Source: Natronobacillus azotifigens (GTDB lineage: Bacteria; Bacillota; Bacilli; Bacillales; Amphibacillaceae). From it: a DNA stretch of 64,000 nucleotides. Position 1 is the first letter of the stretch. Each line of letters starts with the position of its first letter. The stretch spans positions 48,046-112,045 of the forward strand of contig NZ_JAPRAT010000008.1 of the NCBI RefSeq assembly GCF_026805325.1, in the 5' to 3' direction. Below the pieces are notes generated by a model, which was not told the origin of the DNA, searched no databases, and saw only the letters and a program-made list of their open reading frames with translations. Made by a program: the position numbers and the translations under genes. Shown here piece by piece: positions 54,733 to 63,964 of the stretch.

Positions 54733-55761
54733 TTATTTTACGATTACACGATCGGTTTTCTTTAAATCCGCAATTGTCCCTGATCCTAAGCCAAACATAG
54801 CCATTTTTAGCTCCAATTCGCGTGTATTCATTATTTCGATTACTTGCTCTTTTGAGGTAGTCGCTTCTCGTAATATTGAACGGGCAAACCCTACCGCGTC
54901 AGCTCCTAGCGCAATTGCCTTCGCTGCGTCCACGCCTGTTTTCATTCCACCACTCGCAAAAACTGGGGCATCGCTTATCTTATCTCGTACACTAATTAAG
55001 CTCTCAACGGTTGAGATTCCCCAATCCACAAAAGCTTCTGCAGCTGCTTTTCGCACCGGATCTTGTGAACGCAATTTTTCTACTTGACTCCAAGAAGTTC
55101 CGCCAGCACCTGCAACATCAATAAATGCGATGCCGGCATTACGCAAACGAAGGGCGGTGGCTCCATCGATACCCCAGCCAACCTCTTTTACTCCAACAGG
55201 AATCGTTAAGGAATTACACAAGTGTTCTATTTTGGATAACAACTGAGCGAAATTCGTATCTCCCCCCGTTTGAATCACTTCTTGGATCGCATTCAAATGC
55301 AAAACAAGAGCATCAGCTCCTGTCTCATGGATGATCTCTTTACATTGTTCCACTCCAAAGCCGTAATTCAACTGAACAGCGCCTAAGTTAGCGATGATAG
55401 GAATCGTTGGGGCATATTTGCGAAGTTGAAAGGTAGATCGATAACTTTTATCCTCTACCAGTGCTCGCGTTGAACCTAGGGCAAATGCCCACCCATTGTG
55501 TTCTGCCGCTTGGGCAAGGTTGCGATTAATCTCGGTTGCCTGTTGTGCACCACCAGTCATCGAACTAATAAAAAAAGGGGCTTTTAGTTTATGATCTAAA
55601 AAAGAGGTCGCCAAAGAAATCGAGTCAAAATCAAGCTCTGGTAATGCGTTATGTACAAGCCTGACTGACTCCATTCCTGTTGTTATTCCCTCTCCTAATA
55701 CTTGATCTGTCAAACATAGTTTAATATGTTCCGACTTTCGAATCGTAATTTCATTTGTCAT
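54733..55761 (-). CDS. fni: Type 2 isopentenyl-diphosphate delta-isomerase
   Basis: 342 residues, FMN-dependent TIM barrel. SEHIKLCLTDQV near residue 9, ISSMTGGAQQATEINRNLA near 62-80, GSTRALVED near 97, the VDVAGAGGTSWSQVE phosphate/flavin loop near 197 and the FASGGMKTGVDAAKAIALGADAVG segment (~267-290). It interconverts IPP and DMAPP, feeding the farnesyl-PP used by CrtM. Last gene of the carotenoid cluster, 17 nt after crtM, so likely dedicated to pigment supply. Confidence 0.96.
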   Translation of the reverse strand: MTNEITIRKSEHIKLCLTDQVLGEGITTGMESVRLVHNALPELDFDSISLATSFLDHKLKAPFFISSMTGGAQQATEINRNLAQAAEHNGWAFALGSTRALVEDKSYRSTFQLRKYAPTIPIIANLGAVQLNYGFGVEQCKEIIHETGADALVLHLNAIQEVIQTGGDTNFAQLLSKIEHLCNSLTIPVGVKEVGWGIDGATALRLRNAGIAFIDVAGAGGTSWSQVEKLRSQDPVRKAAAEAFVDWGISTVESLISVRDKISDAPVFASGGMKTGVDAAKAIALGADAVGFARSILREATTSKEQVIEIMNTRELELKMAMFGLGSGTIADLKKTDRVIVK

Positions 55762-55778
55762 CGATACAACTCCTTACG

Positions 55779-56609
55779 CTATTTCGTTAGCTGTAGTAAT
55801 AAATGACTTTTTCGTTGGCTTGTCACGACAGCTCTTTCTGTAAACACTTGATAATCATTTTCCTTCACAACAGCGATGATTTCACGATAATAGCCGGCAG
55901 CTAATTTCATCGCAAATGCGCTTTTATTTGGATACTCATCTATATAACGTAGACCTTCAAAAAACCATTGATCTGCTTGATCTGTTAATGCTGATATTAC
56001 CTCTTTCAACGCTTGATTAACCACTTGATCGTGCCAATCCGCTTCGCTATAGCCATATTGTTTCATTAATTCAAGCGGAACATACCTTCTTCCCAACCGT
56101 TGATCCGCTCCAATATCACGAATGATATTAACAATCTGCATTCCTTTTCCTAAACTGATTCCAGCATCGATGAGCGACTGATTTGGGTTAGGGTGTAAAA
56201 TAGGAATGAGCATCTCCCCTACAGAACCAGCAACACGATAGCAGTAATCCTCTAACTCCGTCATGGAAGGATAACTTTTCTGAACGAAATCTAACCGCTG
56301 GCCACTAATCTGAATATGATATGGCTCTTTTTTCAATGAAAATTCATCGAATACCCAGCGTAACGCAGACCAAATAAAATGTCCATCCGCTTCTTCAAGT
56401 TTGTTCAAATGGTACTCTAGCTCATCTAAAGTATACGGGGAGTTTTCTGGTTCGTCTACAGAGTCATCAATCATTCGGCAAAAAGAGTAGATTACATAAA
56501 CGGCTTCCCGTTCTTTTCGTGGTAACCATTTAAATGCTTGATAAAAACTAGAAGAACCTTTTTTCATCATGTTTTTACACTGAAGTGAAATGTTTTTCTC
56601 TAATAACAT
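55779..56609 (-). CDS. crtM: Dehydrosqualene (C30 phytoene-type) synthase
   Basis: 276 residues. The first Asp-rich motif is in CRMIDDSVDEPE (near residue 45), the second in NIIRDIGADQRLGRRYVP (near 162). Trans-isoprenyl synthase fold. It joins two farnesyl-PP heads. A C30 product is inferred because its partner desaturases resemble staphylococcal CrtN and no GGPP synthase is nearby. Six nt after the 56616 gene. Confidence 0.9.
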   Translation of the reverse strand: MLLEKNISLQCKNMMKKGSSSFYQAFKWLPRKEREAVYVIYSFCRMIDDSVDEPENSPYTLDELEYHLNKLEEADGHFIWSALRWVFDEFSLKKEPYHIQISGQRLDFVQKSYPSMTELEDYCYRVAGSVGEMLIPILHPNPNQSLIDAGISLGKGMQIVNIIRDIGADQRLGRRYVPLELMKQYGYSEADWHDQVVNQALKEVISALTDQADQWFFEGLRYIDEYPNKSAFAMKLAAGYYREIIAVVKENDYQVFTERAVVTSQRKSHLLLQLTK

Positions 56610-56615
56610 AGCCTT

Positions 56616-58055
56616 CTACTCTCCTTTTTTTATTGCTTCACTTAATAAACGAGCACCTTGCATGACAATGGGAATGCCTCCACCTGGATGAACCGATGCA
56701 CCTACTGCATATAAACCTTTAATCGTCGGATGAACGAGTTGGGGGCGAAATGCTCCGGACTGCGTAATTGTTGGTGCAGCTCCAAAGCTCCCTCCACCAA
56801 ACAAACCTTCTGCTAACGCATCTTTTGGTGTACGGATTGATTTCCACTCGATCACTTCACGTAAATCAGGAAAACTCACCTGTTCGAGCCGGGTTATTTG
56901 TTTTTCTACGAATTGCTCTAATTCTGCTTGATCATATTCAACACCTGCCGAAACCGGAATGAGGACGTACAAGACACTTTTCCCATCAGGCGCAGCCTCG
57001 GCATCGATAGTTACAGGATTAAAAACATAACACGACGGGTCCACTGGTAAACGATTATCTTGGGCAACCTTTTCCATATACTGATCAAAATCATCCGATA
57101 AATAAAACTGGTGAGTTAACACTTGGTCATACCGTTTATTTACCCCTAAATAAACCATCACACAGCCTGAAGAAGGTTTTAGTTTTTTTTGCACAACTGT
57201 TTCATTTGGAATCAGCGATTCAATCGTTGGATAATCGCCATTATAAATAACTTTATCGTAATGAAAATCCCCTTGTTCTGTTGAAATACCATGGACTTTC
57301 TTTTGTTCAACAAGTATTCGGTTTACCTGTGTGCCTTTATAGAGACGAATCCCACGCTCTTGACATGCTTTTTCCAACACGTCTACAAGCGAATAATAAC
57401 CCCCTTTGACATACCAAATTCCAAACTCGTGCTCACTATATGAAATAAGACCATAAAGGGCCGGCACTTGATGGGGGGCGCCACCGATATAGAGTGTCTG
57501 CAACGCATAAGCATGACGCATTCGAATGTCGTCAAAAAACCTTGTTAAATAGGCGGTGACACTTTTATAAGATTGGGAGGCTAAGACAAATTTTACATTT
57601 TCAAAAGAGAGAAACTCACGCTTCAAGGAAAAAGTACGTGATAAGAATGCCTTGGTTCCAAAATGATAGATTTTGCGCATCTCTTCCATATACTGTTCGT
57701 ATCCTGCTACCTCTCTTGGAAATGTGCGGGCTATTTCCTCTGTCTGTTTACGTTGGTCTTGCCATTTTCGTAATGTCGTTCCGTCCGAATAATGAATGTC
57801 ATACAACGGATCACAGCGAATAAGATCGACTGCATCTGAAGATATCCCGACTTCAGCTAAAATCTCTAATAGCAAGTCTGGTAACAACACAATCGTCGGC
57901 CCTTGATCGACGGTATACTCTCCATTGGTTTGATAGGTTAATCTTCCACCTAATCTCGGTTCTTTTTCATAAATCGTTACCTCATGGCCTGCTTGTTCTA
58001 ACAATAAAGCAGTGGTTAATCCACCAACCCCAGCACCGACAACAGCTATATTCAT
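56616..58055 (-). CDS. crtN: CrtN-like dehydrosqualene desaturase
   Basis: 479 residues. FAD motif AVVGAGVGGLTTALLLEQAGH at residues 4-24, DQGPTIVLLPD near 51, AYALQTLYIGGAPHQVPALYGL near 190-212 and C-terminal ASVHPGGGIPIVMQGA near 454. The last two match S. aureus CrtN better than CrtP, so desaturation of dehydrosqualene is the likely step. The ATG overlaps the stop of the upstream desaturase gene (TAATG), implying coupling. Confidence 0.85.
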   Translation of the reverse strand: MNIAVVGAGVGGLTTALLLEQAGHEVTIYEKEPRLGGRLTYQTNGEYTVDQGPTIVLLPDLLLEILAEVGISSDAVDLIRCDPLYDIHYSDGTTLRKWQDQRKQTEEIARTFPREVAGYEQYMEEMRKIYHFGTKAFLSRTFSLKREFLSFENVKFVLASQSYKSVTAYLTRFFDDIRMRHAYALQTLYIGGAPHQVPALYGLISYSEHEFGIWYVKGGYYSLVDVLEKACQERGIRLYKGTQVNRILVEQKKVHGISTEQGDFHYDKVIYNGDYPTIESLIPNETVVQKKLKPSSGCVMVYLGVNKRYDQVLTHQFYLSDDFDQYMEKVAQDNRLPVDPSCYVFNPVTIDAEAAPDGKSVLYVLIPVSAGVEYDQAELEQFVEKQITRLEQVSFPDLREVIEWKSIRTPKDALAEGLFGGGSFGAAPTITQSGAFRPQLVHPTIKGLYAVGASVHPGGGIPIVMQGARLLSEAIKKGE

Positions 58056-59590
58056 TAGACTGTTTCCTTCATTGGGATAACTTCTTCCTGATCGCTTCGT
58101 GATGCATCTGCACCAGAAGAGTATTGTTGTTGTAACAAGTCTGTGCTAATAATGGCAGATTGAAAAATTGTCGGCAAGCCACTTCCCGGATGTGTTCCTC
58201 CACCAACCAAGAAACAATGATCGACATCATCAAATTTGTTATGTGGTCGGAAATACATCATTTGTTTCAACTGATGCCCCAGATTAAACGTTGCGCCTCG
58301 ATAGACATGATAATCTTGCTCCCATTCTAATGGCGAAATGATTTTTTCCACTTCAACATGCTCACGCAAGTCTTCTAAACCTGATTCTTTTACCAATCGA
58401 TCGAGGATCTGTTTTCTTAACTTTGGCTTAACCGTTTCCCAATCAATCCCGGCATCCAAGTTAGGTACAGGAACGAGAATATATAAAGAAGATTTCCCTT
58501 TTGGTGCAAGTGTTGGGTCTAGCTTAGACGGATTATGCACATAGATCGATAAATCTTCGGAAACAATGCCGCGCTTGGTTATATCCTCAACATTTTTTTG
58601 ATAGTTTTCAGAAAAAAACACCATATGATGGGGTAAATCTAACGGCTTATCTACCCCTAGATATAACATAAAAGTAGAGAGTGATAGTTTTTTCTTTGCT
58701 AGTTTTTCTTTTTTGTATTTTTTCAGATTGCTCTGATCAAATAAATGGCTCGCAGCATAACCAAAATCTGCATTAATTACCACATCATCTGCGGCAATTT
58801 TTTCGCCTGATTCTAGCAAGACCCCGTGTGCAGATCCGTTTTCAACAAGCACTTGTTTCACCGGGGTGTTCAAGTAGATTTCTCCGCCATACTCACGAAC
58901 GACACGTCCCATTGCTTCACACACTTGATTTACTCCACCGATCGGATGAAACAATCCATGATAATGTTCGAGAAAAGATAAGATCGTAAAAGTCCCTGGA
59001 CAATCCCAAGCAGACATCCCGAGATATTTTGCTTGAAAAGAAAATGCCCACTTTAAGCGTTCATCAGTAAAATAGGTAGATAACCGGCCATAGACAGTGT
59101 CAAATGCGTTTAAGCGAGGCAAAGCAAGGATCATTTCTTTTGTGAAAAAATCACGAAATCTTGTGAACGGTTGTTTTAACAAAGCAGTAACCCGTTCAAA
59201 CTTTTTTTCTTCTAACGCTAAAAACCGTTGATACCCTTCTCCGTTACCGGGAAATAAACGTTCGATTTGAGCTCTCGTTTCTTCGACATTCCGACTGGGG
59301 GAGAACGACACATCGCCAAATTTTAATGTATACAGTGGATCAACTTCTTTCATATTCACATAATGATGTAGATTTCGTCCTGACCTTTCAAATGCTTCTT
59401 CTAGTACTTCTGGCATCATATAAAAGGTAGGTCCTAAGTCAAATTGATAGTCTCCTAGCGTTAACTTTGACGTTCGTCCACCTAATTGACCTTGCTTTTC
59501 AAAAACGGTAACGTGGTGTCCAGCTGCACTCAGTTGCATCGCTGCTGCTAATCCACCTGGTCCCGCTCCTACAACGACAATCTTTTTCAT
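58055..59590 (-). CDS. CrtI/CrtN-family carotenoid desaturase or oxidase
   Basis: About 511 residues. FAD motif [22 protein letters not shown] near residue 5, [13 protein letters not shown] near 51, [17 protein letters not shown] near 186 and C-terminal [17 protein letters not shown] near 462, the usual amine-oxidase-type carotenoid signature. First gene of the cluster. A second CrtN-like protein in C30 pathways usually extends desaturation or oxidises the terminal methyls (CrtP/CrtNb); sequence reading alone does not decide. GTG 59593 and ATG 59590 are adjacent; ATG has the better spacing from AGGAG. Confidence 0.85.
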   Translation of the reverse strand: MKKIVVVGAGPGGLAAAMQLSAAGHHVTVFEKQGQLGGRTSKLTLGDYQFDLGPTFYMMPEVLEEAFERSGRNLHHYVNMKEVDPLYTLKFGDVSFSPSRNVEETRAQIERLFPGNGEGYQRFLALEEKKFERVTALLKQPFTRFRDFFTKEMILALPRLNAFDTVYGRLSTYFTDERLKWAFSFQAKYLGMSAWDCPGTFTILSFLEHYHGLFHPIGGVNQVCEAMGRVVREYGGEIYLNTPVKQVLVENGSAHGVLLESGEKIAADDVVINADFGYAASHLFDQSNLKKYKKEKLAKKKLSLSTFMLYLGVDKPLDLPHHMVFFSENYQKNVEDITKRGIVSEDLSIYVHNPSKLDPTLAPKGKSSLYILVPVPNLDAGIDWETVKPKLRKQILDRLVKESGLEDLREHVEVEKIISPLEWEQDYHVYRGATFNLGHQLKQMMYFRPHNKFDDVDHCFLVGGGTHPGSGLPTIFQSAIISTDLLQQQYSSGADASRSDQEEVIPMKETV

Positions 59591-59707
59591 CACGTTCTCC
59601 TCCTCTGTCGAAACTGTATCTAGCAGATACTTTAGTTATGGAAGCGATAAAAAGTGTCCACTTCCTAACTTGCACTGTACTAGTGATTTGACGACTCCTC
59701 TACCATA

Positions 59708-59749
59708 ATTATATCCTTTTTGTATAACTTTTGCATAGTCTTTTGCATA
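59708..59749 (-). promoter_or_regulatory. Carotenoid operon promoter with CarH-type operator
   Basis: Minus strand: -10 TATAAT (59708-59713), 17-bp spacer, poor -35 ATGCAA (59731-59736). Three direct repeats TATGCAAAAGAC, TATGCAAAAGT and TATACAAAAAGG occupy 59738-59749, 59727-59737 and 59715-59726. Tandem 11-bp repeats over the -35 are the known operator form of CarH tetramers. Confidence 0.75.
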
Positions 59750-59762
59750 CATATCTAGTAAT

Positions 59763-59777
59763 TTGATTCGGAATCAA
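59763..59777. promoter_or_regulatory. Inverted repeat upstream of carH
   Basis: TTGATTC-G-GAATCAA, perfect 7-bp arms, 47 bp before the carH start. Possible second operator or part of the carH promoter. Confidence 0.5.
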
Positions 59778-59823
59778 CTAAAATAAGGAATATATTGATA
59801 CGGTAAAGAAAAGAGGTAACACA

Positions 59824-60687
59824 ATGTATGGCATCAAAAAAGTAGCTGAGTTAACGGGAATGTCTCCGATTACTTTACGTGCATGGGAACAACGATATGG
59901 TGTTATCATCCCAAATAGAACAGAAGGTGGAGCAAGAGTCTACCAACAAGAAGATTTAGATGATCTATTATGGGTAATTCATCAAAAACAAGCCAAAAAA
60001 ATAACAGTCAAACAAGCGATGGAATTGTTGCGAAAACAAAAAGCCAAGCCACTAAGCGAAACCATTGATTATCGATATTTCATTGATACTATTTTTGATT
60101 TTTTGACTAGCTATGACATAAGAAATGCTACAAAGCTTACCAATCAACTATTTACTATTCATGATGCCGAAGCAATTTTTCATCATATTTTCATTCCTAT
60201 TTTAGTAAAGGTAGGCGACCAGTGGGAGAGCAAAGATCTGACCGTCGCTCACGAGCATTTCATTAGTCATTTTATTGAACAGCAGATTTCTCAAGTATTT
60301 TATGGATTGGAATCCTCAGGGAAACATGGCAAAGCAATCGCTATTTGTCCCCCAAACGAAATGCATCAGATTGGATTATTGCTTTTTTCGTTATTTCTAA
60401 AAAAACGGGGAGTGGATGTTATTTTTATTGGTGAAAATACACCAATAGATGCAATCCTAACGATGCTAAAGAAAGATAGCCTTGATATCGTTTGTCTATC
60501 CGTAACGCTTGCATCAAATAGGAATTATTTAACCGCGTTACTAAGCGAACTAGAAAAAGAAAAACAAAGCCCTTCCATTGTCATTGGAGGATCCGGTGCA
60601 TCTAAACTTCCTGAACAGTATCAACACTTTGTTTTAGATGGAGATTTAGCTACTTGGGAACGATGGTTTGAGCAACATAAGCAATAA
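59824..60687 (+). CDS. CarH/LitR-type B12-dependent photoreceptor repressor
   Basis: 287 residues. N-terminal MerR-type winged helix ([35 protein letters not shown]), a helical-bundle domain (~85-180) and a C-terminal cobalamin-binding Rossmann domain (~185-287). The W-x9-EH light-sensing motif is present ([12 protein letters not shown], near residue 137), as is the E-x-H-x-x-G cobalt-ligand motif (EMHQIG, near 180). Such proteins bind adenosylcobalamin, repress as tetramers in the dark and fall apart in light. Divergent from the carotenoid operon, whose promoter carries matching repeats. Confidence 0.9.
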   Translation: MYGIKKVAELTGMSPITLRAWEQRYGVIIPNRTEGGARVYQQEDLDDLLWVIHQKQAKKITVKQAMELLRKQKAKPLSETIDYRYFIDTIFDFLTSYDIRNATKLTNQLFTIHDAEAIFHHIFIPILVKVGDQWESKDLTVAHEHFISHFIEQQISQVFYGLESSGKHGKAIAICPPNEMHQIGLLLFSLFLKKRGVDVIFIGENTPIDAILTMLKKDSLDIVCLSVTLASNRNYLTALLSELEKEKQSPSIVIGGSGASKLPEQYQHFVLDGDLATWERWFEQHKQ

Positions 60688-60758
60688 AGTCATTGCCTTA
60701 TTGTTTTTGTTTAAGCTATGCTAAAATAAAGGAAGATTCTAGAATGGAGCTGAAGAAA

Positions 60759-61994
60759 ATGAAAGAACAAATAGTGGACCGTTTTATTTCTTATGTAAAA
60801 ATTGACACACAATCCAATGAAGATAACCCCTCCTGCCCTTCAACCGAAGGACAGTGGACATTAGCGAAACAATTAGTTGAAGAATTAAAGCAAATTGGAA
60901 TGACTGATGTAACGATTGATCAGCATTGCTATGTGATGGCGACATTACCAGCTAATACCGATAAAAAAGTAGAAACAATTGGTTTTTTAGCACACCTAGA
61001 TACGGCAACGGACTTCACGGGTAAGAATGTAAACCCTCAACGAATCGATAATTATGATGGAAACGATATCGTGCTTAATGAACAAAAACAGGTCGTTTTA
61101 AAAACTAGTGAATATCCGGAAATAAAGAAATATCATGGACACACACTGATTACTACAGATGGTACTACCCTACTCGGTGCAGATAACAAAGCTGGGATTG
61201 CGGAAATTATGACCGCAATGGTTTACCTAATCGAGCATCCCGAGATTGAACACGGCAAAATTCGAGTAGCTTTTACACCGGATGAAGAAATCGGGCGAGG
61301 ACCACATCAATTTGATGTAGATGCTTTCGCAGCAGATTATGCATATACCGTTGATGGTGGTCCAATCGGTCAATTGCAATACGAAAGCTTTCATGCAGCA
61401 GCGGCTAAAGTTTCTTTTCAGGGGAATAACGTACATCCTGGCACAGCAAAAAACAAAATGCTGAATTCGATTAAACTAGCGATGGCATTTCAAGACCGTT
61501 TACCAGCAGAGCAAGCACCAGAATTCACAGAAGAGTATGAAGGGTTTTATCATTTGCTTTCTTTCAATGGCGATACAGAAGCTTCCAAATTGTATTACAT
61601 CATACGAGATCATGATCGGAAAGCATTCGAGGAAAAGAAACACACCATGGAAAAGTTAGTGATAGAATTCAAGCAAAAGTATGGGGATGCGGCAATATCT
61701 TTGGAACTTAAAGACCAGTATTATAATATGCGTGAGAAAATTGAACCTGTTCGCCATATTGTCGACATTGCAGCTGATGCGATGCGCCAATTAGATATCG
61801 AACCAGTTATTGAGCCGATCCGTGGTGGTACAGATGGCTCACAACTTTCTTATATGGGACTTCCTACACCGAATTTGTTTACTGGTGGAGAGAACTTTCA
61901 CGGCAAATATGAATACATTTCGGTTGATAACATGGAAAAAGCCGTTCAGACCATTGTGAAGATTAGTCAACTTTTTGCGGAACGTGGGGAGTAA
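60759..61994 (+). CDS. pepT: Peptidase T (tripeptidase)
   Basis: 411 residues, M20 metallopeptidase. [14 protein letters not shown] near residue 9, first zinc motif [10 protein letters not shown] (near 78), [10 protein letters not shown] with the bridging Asp (near 140), [11 protein letters not shown] with the catalytic Glu (near 173) and the C-terminal metal His in [10 protein letters not shown]. Cleaves N-terminal residues from tripeptides in the cytosol. GGAG lies 9 nt before ATG 60759; ATG 60744 is also possible. It follows carH by 70 nt and may be co-transcribed with it by chance. Confidence 0.95.
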   Translation: MKEQIVDRFISYVKIDTQSNEDNPSCPSTEGQWTLAKQLVEELKQIGMTDVTIDQHCYVMATLPANTDKKVETIGFLAHLDTATDFTGKNVNPQRIDNYDGNDIVLNEQKQVVLKTSEYPEIKKYHGHTLITTDGTTLLGADNKAGIAEIMTAMVYLIEHPEIEHGKIRVAFTPDEEIGRGPHQFDVDAFAADYAYTVDGGPIGQLQYESFHAAAAKVSFQGNNVHPGTAKNKMLNSIKLAMAFQDRLPAEQAPEFTEEYEGFYHLLSFNGDTEASKLYYIIRDHDRKAFEEKKHTMEKLVIEFKQKYGDAAISLELKDQYYNMREKIEPVRHIVDIAADAMRQLDIEPVIEPIRGGTDGSQLSYMGLPTPNLFTGGENFHGKYEYISVDNMEKAVQTIVKISQLFAERGE

Positions 61995-62109
61995 CACTAC
62001 ATCAATCATGAGAATGGTTACGTTTTGCTTTGCTGTTTGACACGCGATGAATATTCTTTGAAAGAAAAATCAGGGAAACCAGTCCAGTTTTTTAATATTA
62101 ATAAGATGC

Positions 62110-62217
62110 AATATTTTGTAAGGGTTTGATGGTGACAAGCTATAACGTGACACCATCAGACCCTACTGTGATATTAGAAAATCTATTGCACCTATTAGAT
62201 AGAGCATCATCTTTCAG
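62110..62217. repeat. Repeat family B, best copy
   Basis: A hairpin with arms AGGGTTTGATGGTG and CACCATCAGACCCT around ACAAGCTATAACGTGA, then ACTGTGATATTAGAAAATC and TATTGCACCTATTAGATAG. A decayed copy is at 53103-53195, and the left third reappears at 18166-18205. Confidence 0.75.
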
Positions 62218-62226
62218 TTCTGAGGA

Positions 62227-62373
62227 TCAATTCATAATATAATTTATCACAAACCAAAGGATCCCAAAGAAAATAATTAAGTAAGCCGCGTATTTGATGA
62301 AAGCTACGCCGACCTTACTTGGATCGGATTTCTTCTCCCGCTTATCTACTTCTACATCTTTATCTTCGACCAT
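62227..62373 (-). CDS. Small single-TM membrane protein
   Basis: 48 residues: a charged N-terminus (MVEDKDVEVDKREKKSDPSK) followed by one TM helix (residues ~24-45) with Tyr-Ala-Ala-Tyr at its start. AAAAAGGAGTGAGGTAA gives an unusually good start site for ATG 62373. No family recognised. It would be missed by a length cut-off. Confidence 0.65.
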   Translation of the reverse strand: MVEDKDVEVDKREKKSDPSKVGVAFIKYAAYLIIFFGILWFVINYIMN

Positions 62374-62401
62374 TTACCTCACTCCTTTTTATTCTGCTTT
62401 G

Positions 62402-62575
62402 TTTATCCCGGAGCAACCGTCCGTAAGACTCCCACTTCAAAACAACGAGAAAAGCAAGTTGTTTAAGTGGGAGTAACGGACGCTAGCCCCCCGGGGCCTT
62501 TAGGTCATCCTTTAGGGCTAACAATCAGTGGGGGAATATCTAAAAACCCCCACTGATTGAAGTTTCACTTTATCC
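62402..62575. repeat. Repeat family A, copy 3 (full form)
   Basis: TTTATCCCGGAGCAACCGTC, CGTAAGACTCCCACTT ... AAGTGGGAGTAACGG (long internal stem), GCTAGCCCCCCGGGG, CCTTTAGGTCATCCTTTAGG, AATCAGTGGGGG/CCCCCACTGATT hairpin and GAAGTTTCACTTTATCC. Both ends carry GGATAAA/TTTATCC. It lies between divergent genes. Confidence 0.9.
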
Positions 62576-62660
62576 ATACCCGAGAAAAATTATGGATAAA
62601 CAAAAGCATAACTATGGCAAACTTGCAGAAACTAAAAAAAATTGCAAAGGTGGTTGTGAC

Positions 62661-63038
62661 ATGGATATAGAAAATAACGAGCAATATGTCAATTATTTTG
62701 ACGCATCAATTTTGGACTATAAAGAGGGCACTGCTTATTTTGAAGAAAAGTTACCCGAGGTCACCAAGGCTTACATGAAGTTTACTGAACACTGTTTCGA
62801 ACCAGGGAAACTTAATCAAAAAGAAAAACAGTTAATCGCCCTAGGAATAAGTGTATATGCGCAAGATGAATATTGCATTATGTACCATACAAAAGGTGCA
62901 GTGGAGCATGGCGCAACAGAAGAAGAAATTGCAGAAACAATTGGTGTTTGTGCAGCTTTAGGTGGGGGAGCTGCTTTTGCCCAAGGAGTTACCTTAGCAA
63001 TGGAGACCTATCATCATTATGCTAATGAAGCACACTAA
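62661..63038 (+). CDS. Carboxymuconolactone decarboxylase (AhpD-like) family protein
   Basis: About 125 residues. The CMD core KEKQLIALGISVYAQDEYCIMYHTKGAVEHGATEEEIAETIGV (positions ~52-94) includes E-Y-C-x3-H but only one Cys of the AhpD C-x-x-C pair, so classical peroxidase activity is doubtful. AAAGGTGG sets ATG 62661; the upstream 23 codons back to 62592 lack a site and abut repeat A. Function otherwise unknown. Confidence 0.8.
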   Translation: MDIENNEQYVNYFDASILDYKEGTAYFEEKLPEVTKAYMKFTEHCFEPGKLNQKEKQLIALGISVYAQDEYCIMYHTKGAVEHGATEEEIAETIGVCAALGGGAAFAQGVTLAMETYHHYANEAH

Positions 63039-63055
63039 TTAAATAGGTCATTACA

Positions 63056-63100
63056 AAACCCATTAACACACCTTAAGTTTTAGGTGAGCTAATGGGTTTG
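63056..63100. terminator. Bidirectional terminator between CMD and HD genes
   Basis: AAACCCATTA/TAATGGGTTT arms with an inner ACACACCT/AGGTGAG pairing. It overlaps the end of the HD gene. Confidence 0.8.
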
Positions 63101-63628
63101 TTCGATATCATGCTTCGATTTTAGTAACTGCTGAACCTTTCTGTCTAATTGCTTGATTCTGTTGATTGCTTCTTCTTCACTGATCGTTCGGTAATGATGA
63201 GCTCCTTTTTCTTCTTCTACAGCTGTATCGGCCTTTGCCACCACTTGTTGCAATGGTGTTAGCTGTAAGTCGCCTTCTGGCAAGTAGGAATCTGTATGCA
63301 ACAATACTGCCAAAGCAATTGCTTTAGCTGCTTTATGTTCTTCTCCGTTTCGAATTAATAATTTGTGTGCTCGTTCCGCTCCTTTAATCGCATGGATGTC
63401 ATTCTCTTTATACCGATCAAAATCCCACTCTCCATCTTGATACCATTCGTAGTGACCAATATCATGGAGGAACCCTGCTTTTGCTGCTTGATCAGGATTG
63501 ACGTTCATTTGGTCAGCAATAGTCACCGCGTGTTCAGCAACCTCAATTGCATGCGCCATTCCAGAGCGGTTTACATATTTCTGAACGATTGGATGATGAT
63601 ACAGTTGCTCTATCGTTACATTCCGCAT
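63089..63628 (-). CDS. HD-domain hydrolase
   Basis: About 179 residues. Metal ligands of the HD fold are visible: His in MAHAIEVAEHA (near 25-33), the HD doublet in AGFLHDIGHYEW (near 56) and Asp in KADTAVEEE (near 140). Such proteins hydrolyse nucleotides or phosphomonoesters; substrate unknown. AGGAGGGGG sets ATG 63628; a longer frame upstream has no site. Confidence 0.85.
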   Translation of the reverse strand: MRNVTIEQLYHHPIVQKYVNRSGMAHAIEVAEHAVTIADQMNVNPDQAAKAGFLHDIGHYEWYQDGEWDFDRYKENDIHAIKGAERAHKLLIRNGEEHKAAKAIALAVLLHTDSYLPEGDLQLTPLQQVVAKADTAVEEEKGAHHYRTISEEEAINRIKQLDRKVQQLLKSKHDIEQTH

Positions 63629-63721
63629 GTTTTCCCCCTCCTTTATTAGTGAAAACTTATATAAAATTAGCATTCCCTTCTTGCTATAGTACAAACCGCT
63701 AAACATCGATTCCCTTTCGTA

Positions 63722-63910
63722 TTAAAGGGAAACTTCAATCAGTGGGTGTTTTTAGGTACTCCCCCACTGATTGTTAGTCCTAAAGGATGACCTAAAGGCC
63801 CTTGAACCATTCGGGGTGCTAGCGTCCGTTACTCCCACTTAAACTATAAACTACTTGGTATTCTCGTTGTTTTGAAGTGGGAGCCTTACGGACGGTTGCT
63901 CCGGGATAAA
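63722..63910. repeat. Repeat family A, copy 4 (full form)
   Basis: Same orientation as copy 1: AAACTTCAATCAGTGGG, hairpin, TTAGTCCTAAAGGATGACC, CATTCGGGGTGCTAGCG, TCCGTTACTCCCACTTAA ... TGAAGTGGGAGCCTTACGGA, CGGTTGCTCCGGGATAAA. Confidence 0.9.
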
Positions 63911-63964
63911 GAGACTTATTCTCAACAATTAGCCGGTTTTTAAAATTTTATTTTATAGTATAAC

